This document shows positions 23,521 through 33,499 of a DNA stretch of 64,000 nt, one piece after another. Source of the DNA: Acestrorhynchus altus (lineage: Eukaryota; Chordata; Actinopteri; Characiformes; Acestrorhynchidae); NCBI GenBank assembly GCA_034509495.1, contig CM067507.1:31299279-31363278 (forward strand). The letters run 5' to 3'. The notes under the pieces were generated by a model, which did not search any database, was not told where the DNA came from, and saw only the letters and a program-made list of their open reading frames with translations. How positions within the stretch are numbered: position 1 is the stretch's first letter; every line of letters starts with the position of its first letter. Made by a program: the position numbers and the translations under genes.

Positions 23521-23725
23521 TGACAAGGACCAGAGTGGCTAGATGACTGGGTCAGAACACCTTGAAAACAGCAGGTCTTGTTGGATGTTCTCATTATGGA
23601 GTGGTCAATATCTAGTAAAAGGACTTCAGAGAAGACAACTGGTGAAATGGCATTGGGCACCCAAGGCATTGATTTGAATGGGAATAGCTAGCTCGTCTGA
23701 TCTGATCCCAAAGAAGAGCTTGAAG
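23521..23725 (+). mobile_element. Tc1-like transposase 5' fragment (second lineage)
   Basis: GACCAGAGTGGCTAGATGAC followed by TGGGTCAGAACA matches the start of a different fish Tc1 lineage. In translation it gives a helix-turn-helix-like stretch (ARWLGQN-type, with SKTAGLVGCS), then an IYQK motif and a GxGxPxLID-type block that is degraded. Downstream CTGATCCCAAAGAAGAGC corresponds to the RSNRRA region. No DDE catalytic part is present. It abuts the unrelated Tc1 derivative at 23,229-23,510. A 40-bp relative in reverse orientation is at 61,520-61,562. Confidence 0.75.
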
Positions 23726-24439
23726 ACTTGGATTCTCCCCTGATGAGTGTTTTAGGATCTTCTGGTGTCTTATATACCATTTTTGTGGTTCTCTATCAAA
23801 ACATAAGTGACACAACAGTTTCTAAACACTTTTTGAGAGCAGGTACAAAAAGACAACAGACTTTAAAAGCTTTATTATTTTTCTTTCCATTAATAAATAT
23901 TTTTGCTGCATATTTATCCTTTTAACATGCTTAAGAGTTACTTGATATGTTAGGAAGAGTGTAAAAGAGAGTAATCAAATCTGTATAAAGGACAAGACAG
24001 TGCAGAACAAAATCCCCGCTGTTGGTACGAACTCCTACTGTGTCCAGCTGGACACAAATGCACACAGTAAGAGTCAATTCAACACTGGGGATTTTAGTGT
24101 GTGAAGTGCCATATTGCTGAAACACTCACTTCCTTAACCATAAGAACAGACGTTCAGATCTCTGCATGGTGCTTCACAGACACATTAAATGTCTAAAGCC
24201 TGCAGGTTCTAAAAACCTACAGTTGATTGTCTGTGGCACTACAACACTAGCCAAGCTACTGTTCTACCAGACACTGTAAAGAGCATAGTAGGTTTTTCCC
24301 CACTTTCCTGTTCACCACTATGCTCTACTACTGAATATGCACACATATATAAAGCTCCAATCTCCAAGTAGTCATCTGTGTTGCATTCCTCAATACATAA
24401 ATACAATATTCAAATTTAGATTTTTGGTAAAGATGCAAT

Positions 24440-24640
24440 TAAGCAAACCTCAGTTGTGTCACAAAGGTTTGAGGCTCTTTTGAGAAAGCCACTGGAAACA
24501 GTGTCTCCCTTTGATTAAGAGCAAGAAACCTTGAGAGGAACCGAAACTCAAAAGGAAAAATAATAGTCCTCTGGGCAATATTTCAAAATACAAAATATTA
24601 AATAGACAGCAGTTGAGAAACTGGCCAGATACAGCTCAGA
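24440..24640 (+). repeat. Dispersed repeat fragment (CCTTGAGAGGAACC family)
   Basis: GCAAGAAACCTTGAGAGGAA followed by CCGAAACTCAAAAGG is a highly recurrent block in teleost genomes. The preceding AGTGTCTCCCTTTGATTAAG fits the same repeat. A fragment of what looks like the upstream part (CCCTCAGTGAGCAAGC, AGGAAAAACTCCCTCAGAG) is at 37,990-38,078. Class not assigned; probably a LINE or long non-autonomous repeat. Confidence 0.55.
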
Positions 24641-25069
24641 GTTAATGCCAAAGGGGTAAAATTGGTGCAAAGCCCATTCAGGCTAAAACATCCCATGCAC
24701 AGCTATGTGCTATCATTCAACTGTTAACAAATCAATGCACGGATGTGGAGCAGGACAGCACTGAATTGGGAAGGAGCTTGGTGTGGAGTGGGAGTGGAAC
24801 TGAAACAGAGCAGCAGAAACTGAGCGCCTCAATGCATTGGAGAGAGGCAGGAGTAAGAAAACCAGAAGGAAAGTTAGGAATGTCAAAGTCATGTAGATGC
24901 TATTGATGGTGGGTAAAACTGGTCCAGAAAGAAGGCACCCAGCCATGTACAGACTTGCACCACCATCAAGCAGGCACAGTACTCGGTCTTTGGGAGTGCC
25001 TCAACAAGAGAGCACAACAAGAGAAGAACATTTCCTGAAGTAGTACCGCTTAAGTGGTTCCAGGCAGAT

Positions 25070-25360
25070 GCATTGCTGTTGCTATATAGTTGCTACGGTT
25101 TAACCATGTGATTTCAATAATATTCCAGCTGGTTTCCAAGATGTTAAATGGTTGTTAAAAGATTGCTAGTTGATTGTGATCGTGTTGATATGTAGTTGCT
25201 ATGGTATCCCAGGTAGTTGCTATGATGTTACTTAATGGTTGCTAGGCTGTTAGTAGGTGGTCTTCTAGGCAGTTGCTGTGGTGTGCCAGGTGATTGAAAC
25301 TGTGTCCCAGGTGATTTCTACGATGTCACCAAATGGTTGTTTTGGTACCCATGCGGTTGG
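25070..25360. repeat. Degenerate minisatellite (TTGCTATGGT type)
   Basis: Diverged tandem words such as TAGTTGCTATGGTATCCCAG, TAATGGTTGCTAGGC and GGCAGTTGCTGTGGTGTGCC. Same vocabulary as 12,710-12,925, more degraded. Confidence 0.75.
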
Positions 25361-26280
25361 GCGTTACTCATGTGCTTGTGTTTTCATTATATAAGAGGTG
25401 CACAAACATTTACACCCCATTTATTTGGAAAACTTTTGTTAAAATTCTGTTACTAAGCAGCATATGTCCCATCATATGTCCCATCAAAAAGCTGCATACA
25501 AGCTGAATTGAACAGTTAGACCACAGAGAGACCACTCTTTACAGAGATCCAGATCCAAGCTGCTTTGTGACGCTTCCATTGTAAAAAGCACTAAATAAAT
25601 CAATAACACAACAAAACACAACAAAATGACACAAAGAACAAAAAGACAAAAGACAATAAACTGCAGGATGGGTTATATAATGAAAATTCTAAAAGATTTC
25701 TGATAATAAGCAAAAAATGTAACCATGCTGCAACAACAATAAAGAAACAGTAGCCTGTAATGAATGATAAACATCCAAGAACCAACAGCATTAGCATTTC
25801 TTTGTTTTTGGTGTTTAGAACTTCTTCAAAGATACCGTGTATCTGAGGATGACAGGACGCTAAAGAGCACAAGGCCGGAATAGGTAGGGCCACACCTGCT
25901 CACTGGAGGAGAGTTCTGGGGAAAGGTGCATCATGAAATGTTGATGTGCTATTATTACTGCAGATGAAATAATAGGAGACACAAAGGAAGAGGAGGAGGT
26001 GAGAAAGAAAAAAAAAACTGCAGGCAAGACAGAGAACAAAGACAAAACTGCAGAAAAAGATGAATAAAGGGAGGGAGAACTAGCGGGTTTAAAACTTTTT
26101 GACATGCCCGGATAGTATGTGATCAAAGGCACGGTGCTTAGGTTTTCTGTGCTGGTGGACGTGGGAGCTCACCAAACAGGAGTAGATCCTGGAGGAAATG
26201 TGTAGATCTGAAGAGAAAAGCTCGGCTACAGCGTATATTTGGGGAAAATATGACCTGCTATCTAATCTATATTGTGTGTT

Positions 26281-26284
<4 letters not shown>
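25361..26284. other. Unassigned DNA, possible repeat tail
   Basis: CCAAGCTGCTTTGTGACGCT then CATTGTAAAAAGCACTAAAT near 25,556-25,598 resembles a common fish retroposon tail (GCTTTGTGACAAC-type with GTTAAAAGCGCTATA), but only this end is recognised. The remainder is A-rich with no supported gene. Confidence 0.4.
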
Positions 26285-26330
<46 letters not shown>

Positions 26331-26340
26331 AGAGAGAGAG

Positions 26341-26388
<48 letters not shown>

Positions 26389-26393
26389 TGTGT

Positions 26394-26428
<35 letters not shown>
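26285..26428. repeat. Compound microsatellite (TG)n-(GA)n-(TG)n
   Basis: Three blocks: TG from about 26,285 to 26,326, GA from about 26,328 to 26,386 with one AACG interruption at 26,341, and TG again from about 26,387 to 26,428 with a TATG interruption. The open frames over it on both strands are repeat artefacts. Confidence 0.97.
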
Positions 26429-26433
<5 letters not shown>

Positions 26434-26797
26434 GACAGCAGTTTAGACTCTGAAGTGTGTCCAGCGCAGATGTTGATAAGTGACAGAGCTCTGCCGAGGT
26501 GTGTGTGAAGGGAGTCGGCCCTCTGGTTGCGGCTATAGCGTAATTGCACGGGTGAACATGTGTTCACAGAAGATAACACACTGCACGCACAGCAGGGTCT
26601 GCCTGAAGCTGCTCACACTCATTCCTGATCTACCACCACCACCACCATCACCCATCCGTCAGCCCAGGACACACACAGACAGAAAGAGACAGGCCTTAGG
26701 TATTGGATAAAATGCAAATATTCAGTGAGAGCTATTAAGATTAACTGCAGGCATTTTAGCTATGAAGAAATTAGCAGAGAATCCAATTAATATAGGA
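26429..26797. other. Unassigned, relatively GC-rich segment
   Basis: The part at 26,460-26,690 has CpG-containing mixed sequence (CTATAGCGTAATTGCACGGG) and a CCACCACCACCACCATCACC triplet run near 26,632. No start, splice or domain evidence supports a gene. Confidence 0.4.
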
Positions 26798-26801
26798 AAG
26801 A

Positions 26802-26866
<65 letters not shown>
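26798..26866. repeat. (GA)n microsatellite
   Basis: About 34 GA units with one ACAG interruption near 26,813. Confidence 0.96.
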
Positions 26867-26868
<2 letters not shown>

Positions 26869-27140
26869 GCATATTCTTACTCTTTCTCCATTAACATGTT
26901 TAACTTCCGGATGGGATTAGATTGACATGGGAAGGTACTTTCCACACTGACTGTTGTGTTAATACTGACTGAAGAGGTGCATGGTCCTCACAGTGAAGAT
27001 ACGTTCATGTTCACTTGCGGCAGTAGTCTCCATTGTCTCTCTTCATGTTGCTTGGCATCTGTGTTTACGACACAGCAATTGACAGATGAGCAGAGCTTTA
27101 AACCTTCAGAACTCTAGACCGATTTTGTGGGATGTTTTTC

Positions 27141-27480
27141 TACATTTACATTAATATTTGTGGCATTTAGCGGACGCCCTTCTCCAGAGACACCTACAAA
27201 AATGCTTTGCTGTTCACTCAGAGAATATCCTTCGCTAGTAGACAAGGCAAGAATCCAGAGATTCCTCACACTTAGATCGCAGGAGTTAAATACTCCTGAA
27301 GCAGATGGGTCTTCAGTCTGAAGACAGTGAGGGATTCAGCTGTTCAGACTCCCAGGGGAAGTTCATTCCACCATTTCGGTGGTGTGCCAGAACAGAAAAG
27401 AGTCTGGATGCATGTTTTACTTGCGTCTTGAGGGATGGTGGGTGAAGCCGTGCCGTACTTGAAGCTTGAAGGGCTCTTTT
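27141..27480 (-). mobile_element. L2-type LINE 3' end, minus strand
   Basis: The plus strand starts with the reverse complement of the L2/SINE tail: TACATTTACATTAATATTTG then TGGCATTTAGCGGACGCCCT and TCTCCAGAGACAC. Read on minus, the 3' end of the coding region precedes it: TGGAATGAACTTCCCCTGGG gives WNELPLG, and GTCTTCAGACTGAAGACCCA gives a VFRLKTH-like peptide, which is the usual end of this LINE ORF. The rest of the element is absent (5' truncation). The frame is broken. The same protein end and tail appear at 62,760-63,156 on plus. Confidence 0.8.
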
Positions 27481-27513
27481 TTACAGTTCTAGTTTGTAGT
27501 TTTCTAGTTTGTA

Positions 27514-27740
27514 GTTCCAGCATGACCAGCTTGGCTCTTGATCAACATGTTTATGTTTGATGGTTTGGTTGGTCTAAAAATATAATTAACCTGATCAATC
27601 TAGGCAACCAGTATGACCTGCATGACCAAGCTGATGGACTACCATGACCAGCACAACTAGCATGACCCGCATGACCATCATCACCATGCTGACTGAGCTG
27701 CATGTGTAGCATAAACAAAGCTGGTCGGCCAGCAGGACTT
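27514..27740. repeat. Degenerate repeat of CCAGCATGACC words
   Basis: Imperfect, partly inverted words: CAGCATGACCAGCTTGG, ACCTGCATGACCAAGCTGAT, ATGACCAGCACAACTAGCAT and ACAAAGCTGGTCGGCCAGCA. A short related piece (CCCAGCTTAAACCAACTTAA, 41,058-41,077) sits at 41,050-41,105. It may be the centre of a MITE or a minisatellite; no termini are resolved. Confidence 0.6.
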
Positions 27741-28627
27741 TAGCTTTAGGCTGTATATTATTTATTTTATTCAAAGGGAACCAATCGTAAATGAAAACAA
27801 GTCCAGCACAGCTGACTCACCTCTATTCACTGCAATTTATTGCAAGTTATTGCTTGCAAGAGTGTTCATGGTTACTGTGGCCGTGAAAACCGTTTGAGAT
27901 ACAAAACACAATTAGAGTGAGTCAACAGATAACTAGCAAGATGACACATAAAAGGGGAGATTTCAGGACCACTTTTCAAAAGACCATCACCTCGGTACAT
28001 GATAAATATGGCTTTAATTCAGGGTAAACCAAAATGACAGCAGACTTGTTTGTTATGCATTATGTTTTAATTTCTACTCTTTGCTTTATTCTGACACTGT
28101 GCCCACAAGGCTTCACTCGCTTGAATGCGTAATTACAATCTAAACAAGCAAGCCATGCAAAATGTGTCAGGAAGGGGAAAAGTCGTTTGAAAACTAATGA
28201 AATCCAACTGAACTTTCACAAAGGCGCCACTGTCAAATGGTTTTTTTTTCTAAAGCTGTTAGAATGCATGTTCATGCTATTGAAAAAAAACCCCATGTAA
28301 ACCTTTCTGTGCCTTCAGAGAATTCCTGTTCTTTTCTAGGGAACTAAAAATGATGTCTATAATGTTATATTCATTTGTATGTAATCTACTCCCCTGAATT
28401 TAACAAATCTCTTCAAGTACCAGCAATAACCTGATCTAAATGTCAGGTTTAAGAAGGAATTGAAAGGAATTGAACATTGACACAGACCAAAAATGTCCTT
28501 TCCACTGGCACTGTGCAGAAGAACACATCCAATTTACCCTCAACCTAATTAACCTAATTAATAATGAACAGAGGAATCAACCAACCATGTTTTATGCGTC
28601 AATGTTCATTTCTGAGTCTTTTCTGGT
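27741..28627. other. Unassigned DNA
   Basis: No gene or known element recognised. A poly-T run lies near 28,241. Confidence 0.5.
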
Positions 28628-28880
28628 CCCACCAATAGAATAGGACTCTCTGTAGTGGATAAACATGACTCTATGACTTCAGGCATGGGCTAGAGGGGTA
28701 TAAAGCACCCTAGCATGTCGAGCAGTAGAACCATGTTCTCTGGAATGATGGCGCTGCATCCAGTACTTTTGGGATGAGTTGGGTGGAATACAATCCAATC
28801 AAATCATTACAATCAAATCCTCCCAGCAATGCTCCAAATTCTTGTAGAAACCCTAAATCTCAGCTTAGTTGACATAATGA
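28628..28880 (+). mobile_element. Tc1-like non-autonomous element, middle part
   Basis: CCAATAGAATAGGACTCTCT, GGGCTAGAGGGGTATAAAGC, CATGTTCTCTGGAATGATGG, ACTTTTGGGATGAGTTGG and GCAATGCTCCAAATTCTTGT followed by AGAAA are in the order of a deletion derivative of a fish Tc1. WSND- and WDELG-like codons remain from the transposase. Overlaps in content with 19,149-19,325, which holds the more 5' part. No frame is intact. Confidence 0.75.
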
Positions 28881-28944
28881 TGGTGATAATTTAAAACAAC
28901 CCAAAGTCCCAATCAACCACACCTCTCGGAACACAACACATTAA

Positions 28945-28945
<1 letters not shown>

Positions 28946-29017
<72 letters not shown>

Positions 29018-29044
29018 ATCTCCCCTCCTAATACTAGTTCTTGT

Positions 29045-29091
<47 letters not shown>
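28946..29091. repeat. Two (CA)n arrays split by a 30-bp insert
   Basis: AC arrays at 28,946-29,015 and 29,045-29,091. The insert (TAATCTCCC-CTCCTAATACTAGTTCTTG type) is nearly the same as the DNA just after the CA array at 47,584-47,648 (TTAATCTCCCTCTAATACTA then GTTCTTTGTC). The two loci are therefore copies of one unit that includes both the array and its flank. Confidence 0.95.
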
Positions 29092-29093
<2 letters not shown>

Positions 29094-30510
29094 AACAGTG
29101 CTTAACAAAATGATAGCTAAAAGTCATTAATTAACTAATTAACTAATACAAATCCCAAAAGTATCATGGGAGTGCTCATGTCCCAATACTTTATAATTAC
29201 AGAATATTTCTGTATTTAGTCACATTTATTGTAGCTATAAAGTGTATTTGACAGTGATATATCAGGATATCAAAGCTAATTTTGTAAAAAAGTACATAAT
29301 TGATTTTCTACTTTCGATTAATAAAGAATACATTGAATACAAGTGCAATCTGAAAGCTATGAAAAACACACAAATGTATTCCATTTATATAGTTTCTCAT
29401 AAAATCATGACATATTTCAATTAATAGTCTTTTAATATAATTTGAATATACAGTTCACTATTGTCCAGTTTACTAATGTTTGACCAGAAATACTATCTAT
29501 GATCACAGTGAACTATGAATACATTATGAAATATATTTCAACCTTGAAACTCATAAAGTACAACATTGAGCTCAATGTATGTTGAGCCAGAAGCAAACTG
29601 CAGACTTTGTCATTTTCTTCACATAGACTGGGCCTGAATAGACCCATGTCTTTTTCTCGTACATCAAGTTCTGAGCATAATACAGCAAACTGAGCACACT
29701 TTGCAGTTTGGTGAAGAAGAAACATGGAATTATTGCTTCGTTGAGGGGATATCTATAATTTAGGCAGTACCTAATTAAAAACTGCGAAGACATGAGCCAC
29801 GCAGGTGTTGATTGTTCATTTGCACCACAATAAACCAGCTTCCCATTCCCAGATCTGCTCAAACTTTAATGACTCACGTCGGCGTGCTCCACAATGTAAA
29901 TGATACTGTAACAAGATCGGGGCTCAGGAATGAAAACTTATCAATCCTAGCAAAAGCAGCAGTTTAACATCTGCCAGTCTTGTTCCAGCTCTGATACAAC
30001 ATTCCTAATAGAGCTAAAAGCCAATTTAAAACTGTTGGATATACAGCAAAGGTATTATTTACCAAGGACAATTGTTTAAAACTATTTATCTTATTAGTAA
30101 CTATTTGTAAAAAGAGCACAAACATTAAAATAAATGCAAATACATGTTCAGTATTTGCTGTATTATTGACACAAAAGAGTAAGAAGTAGTCTGAATATAC
30201 TGATATATAAGGATACATGTTGGGTTGCTGACATGGGTTGCTCTGAGAACTCCAGACACTGTATTGATTAGTTCAGTTCCCAAGCAGTTCACCTGATTTA
30301 GGCTACTACAATAACAAACCAATTAGATGAACTAGGTGTTGGATAGGAACTGGGAATATTGGGTTTCCCTGAGGAGAGGTTTGGAAATGGTTGAGCTAAC
30401 AGATATTTTTAAACAAATAAACACCTTCTGTCCAGATAGCTTTCATTTAAGGTTGAGCAGTATAATGATAATACTGATATAGATCTGTCTGTCCAGTATA
30501 TGGTTGAGGG
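29092..30510. other. Unassigned AT-rich DNA
   Basis: No gene recognised. ATGTCCCAATACTTTATAAT near 29,178 resembles a Tc1-type 3' terminus (compare 52,610-52,700) but stands alone. Confidence 0.45.
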
Positions 30511-30842
30511 CATTGTGGTTGGAAGACAAGCATTCATAGTAACCACTTTTTAATCCTTTGATGTCAGTTCATCCTATCATTGTGAAGCAGAATTCACAAA
30601 GCAGTGGATTGTTCACCCACTTACAGGGAATGTGAGCTATGTTTAGTCCGTCATGAGACAGGTTAGTTTTACCTTACTGATGATGTGTTGTTGCAATAGT
30701 AATCCTGCTCAGTATGAGAGGAACTGCAGGTTCAGACATTTGGTGCATGTGGTTGGCTGAGGAGCCCATGGGGTGAAGTTACCATCTGTTGGATTATGAC
30801 TGAACGCCTCTAAGTCAGAATCCCAACTCGATGAAATGATAT
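30511..30842 (+). pseudogene. 28S rRNA pseudogene fragment (3' region)
   Basis: Sense-orientation copy of the conserved 3' part of large-subunit rRNA: CCTATCATTGTGAAGCAGAA, TGGATTGTTCACCCAC, GAGACAGGTTAGTTTTACC, TACTGATGATGTGTTGTTGC, AGGTTCAGACATTTGG, GATTATGACTGAACGCCTCT and AAGTCAGAATCCC. This spans the sarcin-ricin loop, where AGTACGAGAGGAAC has become AGTATGAGAGGAAC. Differences from functional 28S are frequently C to T or G to A, several at former CpGs, as expected for an old methylated, unselected copy. Similarity fades after about 30,842; 30,843-30,915 is unplaced. A single fragment, not an rDNA unit; it is not expected to function. Confidence 0.93.
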
Positions 30843-31036
30843 CCGCAGGCACCAAGAACCTACGTGGTCTAGCGTGTTTTGACGCTCTACATCGGTACTA
30901 GGGTGCAGCCAAGAAAAAACTGCAAACCACCGCTGAGAAAACATTACCACACAAATAACTTGTAAATGATACTTACTACAATTGTGAGTTCAGCTCAGAA
31001 AACAGCTAAGAATCACTTATTTCCAACCAAAAGGGA

Positions 31037-31130
31037 CTTCCAGTGCATGTTTACTGCCCAGTCCACATGTACATGTTTGACCTGCATGCAGACTCAGACT
31101 GATCAGCGTGAGGAGACGGGGCTCCCAGAT
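31037..31130 (+). repeat. Dispersed repeat of unknown class, copy A
   Basis: TTCCAGTGCATGTTTACTGC, CACATGTACATG, ACCTGCATGCAGACTCAGAC and TGATCAGC recur in the same order at 63,373-63,455 in diverged form. It lies about 200 bp after the 28S fragment. Class unknown. Confidence 0.65.
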
Positions 31131-31304
31131 ATTGGGACATAAACAAAAATGAGGATGGAGCATCTTGCAGATACTCCTAATGTAAAACTAATCCTGTCTG
31201 AATAGGGATTATTGTACTGGTCTCTGTAATATACCAGCCATACCAGTAAAAGCAATACTAGTGTATTATTTTGGTAGAACAATTTAAGAGTAAAAAAGTA
31301 AAGG

Positions 31305-32555
31305 AGTTCCTCACAAAAATATGGGAACCCTAGGATATTTAAGTGTACAAATAACTCAGAACTTAATTGTTAGAATTACTGCTTGTTCACAAACTTTGTT
31401 ATGAGATTCCAAAGCTTTATAAATACCCAGGCTCCTCTAACATTGTTCCAAAAAAATAGTAGGCATGGGTTCTTCTAAGCAGCTGCCTATCACTCTGAAA
31501 ATGAAAGTGGTTTAGGCCTACAAAGCAGAAGAACACTGTTAGAAGATAGATTAATGAAGATTAATCAAGATGTTCAGGTTGCCTCAGTTCAATCTGCAAT
31601 TAAGAAATGGCAACAGGAACAATGGAGGGCAAGATAAGGTCTGCTAAAAGGAAAATCCGAATCCCTACTTGACTGCAAAAAAACCTTCAGGAAGATTTAA
31701 CAGACATTGTGGTACATAGCACAAATATGGCCTTCATGGAAGAGTCATCAGAAGACAACCTCTCCTGTGTCTGCACCACACAATTCAGCTGCAGAAATTT
31801 TAAAAGAACATTTAAGCAAGCCTGATGGATTTTGGAAACAAGTCTTGTGGGCTAGTTAAACTGGTTAAAATATAATTCTTTGGCTGTATTGAGGAAAGGT
31901 ATGCTTGGAGAAAAAAGGCAGAATTTCATGCAAAGTACTGCTCTCCAACCATTAAGTATTGGGGTGGATCAGTCGTGCTTTGGGGTTGTGTTCCAGCCAA
32001 TAGCAGTAGGAACATTATAGGGTCGAGGGAAGAATGGAGTAACTGAAATTCCAACAAATTCTGCAAGCAACCACAATGCCATCTGTAAAAAAGCTGAAGC
32101 TGAAAAGAGGATAGCTTCTACAAATTATCCTATACACACCTCAGTATCACAATAGAACACCTCAAAAGGCACAAGCTGAAGGTCTTACCATGGCCCTCAC
32201 TGTCCTCTGACCTGAATATCATTAAAAACCTGTAGATAGACCTGCATGCAAGACGACTCCAAAATCTCACAGAACTGGAAGACTAAATGAAGAATAGATG
32301 AAAATTCCTCAACAACTGAAAGTCTCTTGGTTATAAAAATAAGCTGTGACACTTGCAAAAGGGGGCATTAATAAGTACTAACCATGAAGGGTGCCCAGAG
32401 ATTTGCTTCAGACCCTTTTCCCTTTGTTTTTGTTGAAAATGTAAAAGATGTTGTTTTTTTTTTTGCTTAAAAAACGAAGGGAATGTGTATCTGTAACTTT
32501 ATATATATAACATTTTGTTGACCAGCGGGGTCCAAACATTTGTCTGCACTTGTTT
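31305..32555 (+). pseudogene. Tc1-like transposon, decayed, plus strand
   Basis: Near full-length span of a fish Tc1 lineage with the transposase sense on plus. The start region is GGCATGGGTTCTTCTAAGCA then GCTGCC (MGSSKQLP). Later blocks are GAAGATTTAACAGACATTGT (DLADI region), CTTCATGGAAGAGTCATCAG, TTTTGGAAACAAGTCTTGTG, TGGGGTGGATCAGTCGTGCT (GGGSVVLWG-like region), AAAAGAGGATAGCTTCTACA, GACCTGAATATCATTAAAAA (DLNIIKN in place of DLNIIEN) and AAGGGGGCATTAATAAGTAC near the stop. The 3' terminus TTGACCAGCGGGGTCCAAAC then ATTTG is the inverted repeat. The catalytic first Asp and the last Glu are not kept (CTAGTTAAAC where TGATGAAG is expected; AAAAAC for GAAAAT), and many indels and stops break the frame. 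The 5' terminus is not clear. Dead copy. Confidence 0.9.
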
Positions 32556-33499
32556 ATTTAATGTAAAAATAAAATAACATTTTGTGAAATGTATATTTAT
32601 GCTGTTTTTATATTGTGTTTATATTTTCTTAATCACTGTTTTCACTGTTAATTACAGTTTTTTTGTTTCTAGAAAAAATAAAGCATTGGTAAAAGGGGCA
32701 CCAGCCAAAACTTGCCCAAGGCACCAGATTTGTCAGGGTCGGCTCTGTCAGTACAGAATTGATGTTTGTGACAAAAACTCTTGATCAAAATGATCACAAC
32801 ATCACTGGATCGATGTCTGTGTGATTTATTTATGACCGTATTTCATCTATTGATCAGTCATATGAGCTGAGATGATTAGGATGTTCCTCAGAGAAGAGCG
32901 CCTGCCATGTTATGATCCATTGACCACATGATTGGTGATTTCCTCTGCAGGCCTTTTTAACCAATGGCGTACTGTCTATTAGCCCTGCATCCTGAAGCCA
33001 TTGGCCCTGTTCACCAGAGGCGACACAAATTTGATTGATACGACACCTGAACACTGACCTGAAATAATAGATTTCCTGCCATCTCAAAGAATATCAATCT
33101 GGGCCCTAATGGAGCTGGGGCTCCTCTGGGGAGTGTTCTGTACAGTCATTTCCTGGTGAGGAACGCTCGAAGCTCTCTGGTCGCCTCATTTAAGAGAAGG
33201 AGTCTCATTTGTAAAAGACTGGGGCTGTGGAGCAAAAAGGCATGACTTGCTGCAGTAAGGAGTGTTCAGCTTTGTGCGGTTATCTTCATCTTCGAGAGAC
33301 TCTTTGCATGCAAGTTTCTGAGTGTCAGGACCACTCTCTCCACTGTCACTTTCTCTCATACTCTAGAGGACCATTTTCATGCTAGAAAAGCTTAAGCAGT
33401 TGTCATTTTGGCATTTACAGTGATTTGCCTGCCACGACAGTGAAGCTATTAAAGCACACTAGGGCACTTTTTGGGAACATCTTGAAGGTGCCCAGGAAT
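32556..33499. other. Repeat-free interval, candidate conserved non-coding DNA
   Basis: 32,830-33,330 has mixed, fairly GC-balanced sequence unlike its AT-rich surroundings (for example ATTGACCACATGATTGGTGA, CTCATTTAAGAGAAGGAGTC, TTCGAGAGACTCTTTGCATG). No TE words, no long frame and no paired splice sites were found. Regulatory role is inference only. Confidence 0.25.

Noticed and set aside
26250..26579. Open frames of about 70-105 codons on both strands
   Set aside because: They are translations of the TG/GA compound microsatellite (Val-Cys, Arg-Glu, His-Thr runs) and not genes.
30511..30915. Functional rDNA unit
   Set aside because: Only the 3' part of 28S is present, it carries many substitutions at normally invariant positions, and no 18S, 5.8S or spacer sequence is nearby.
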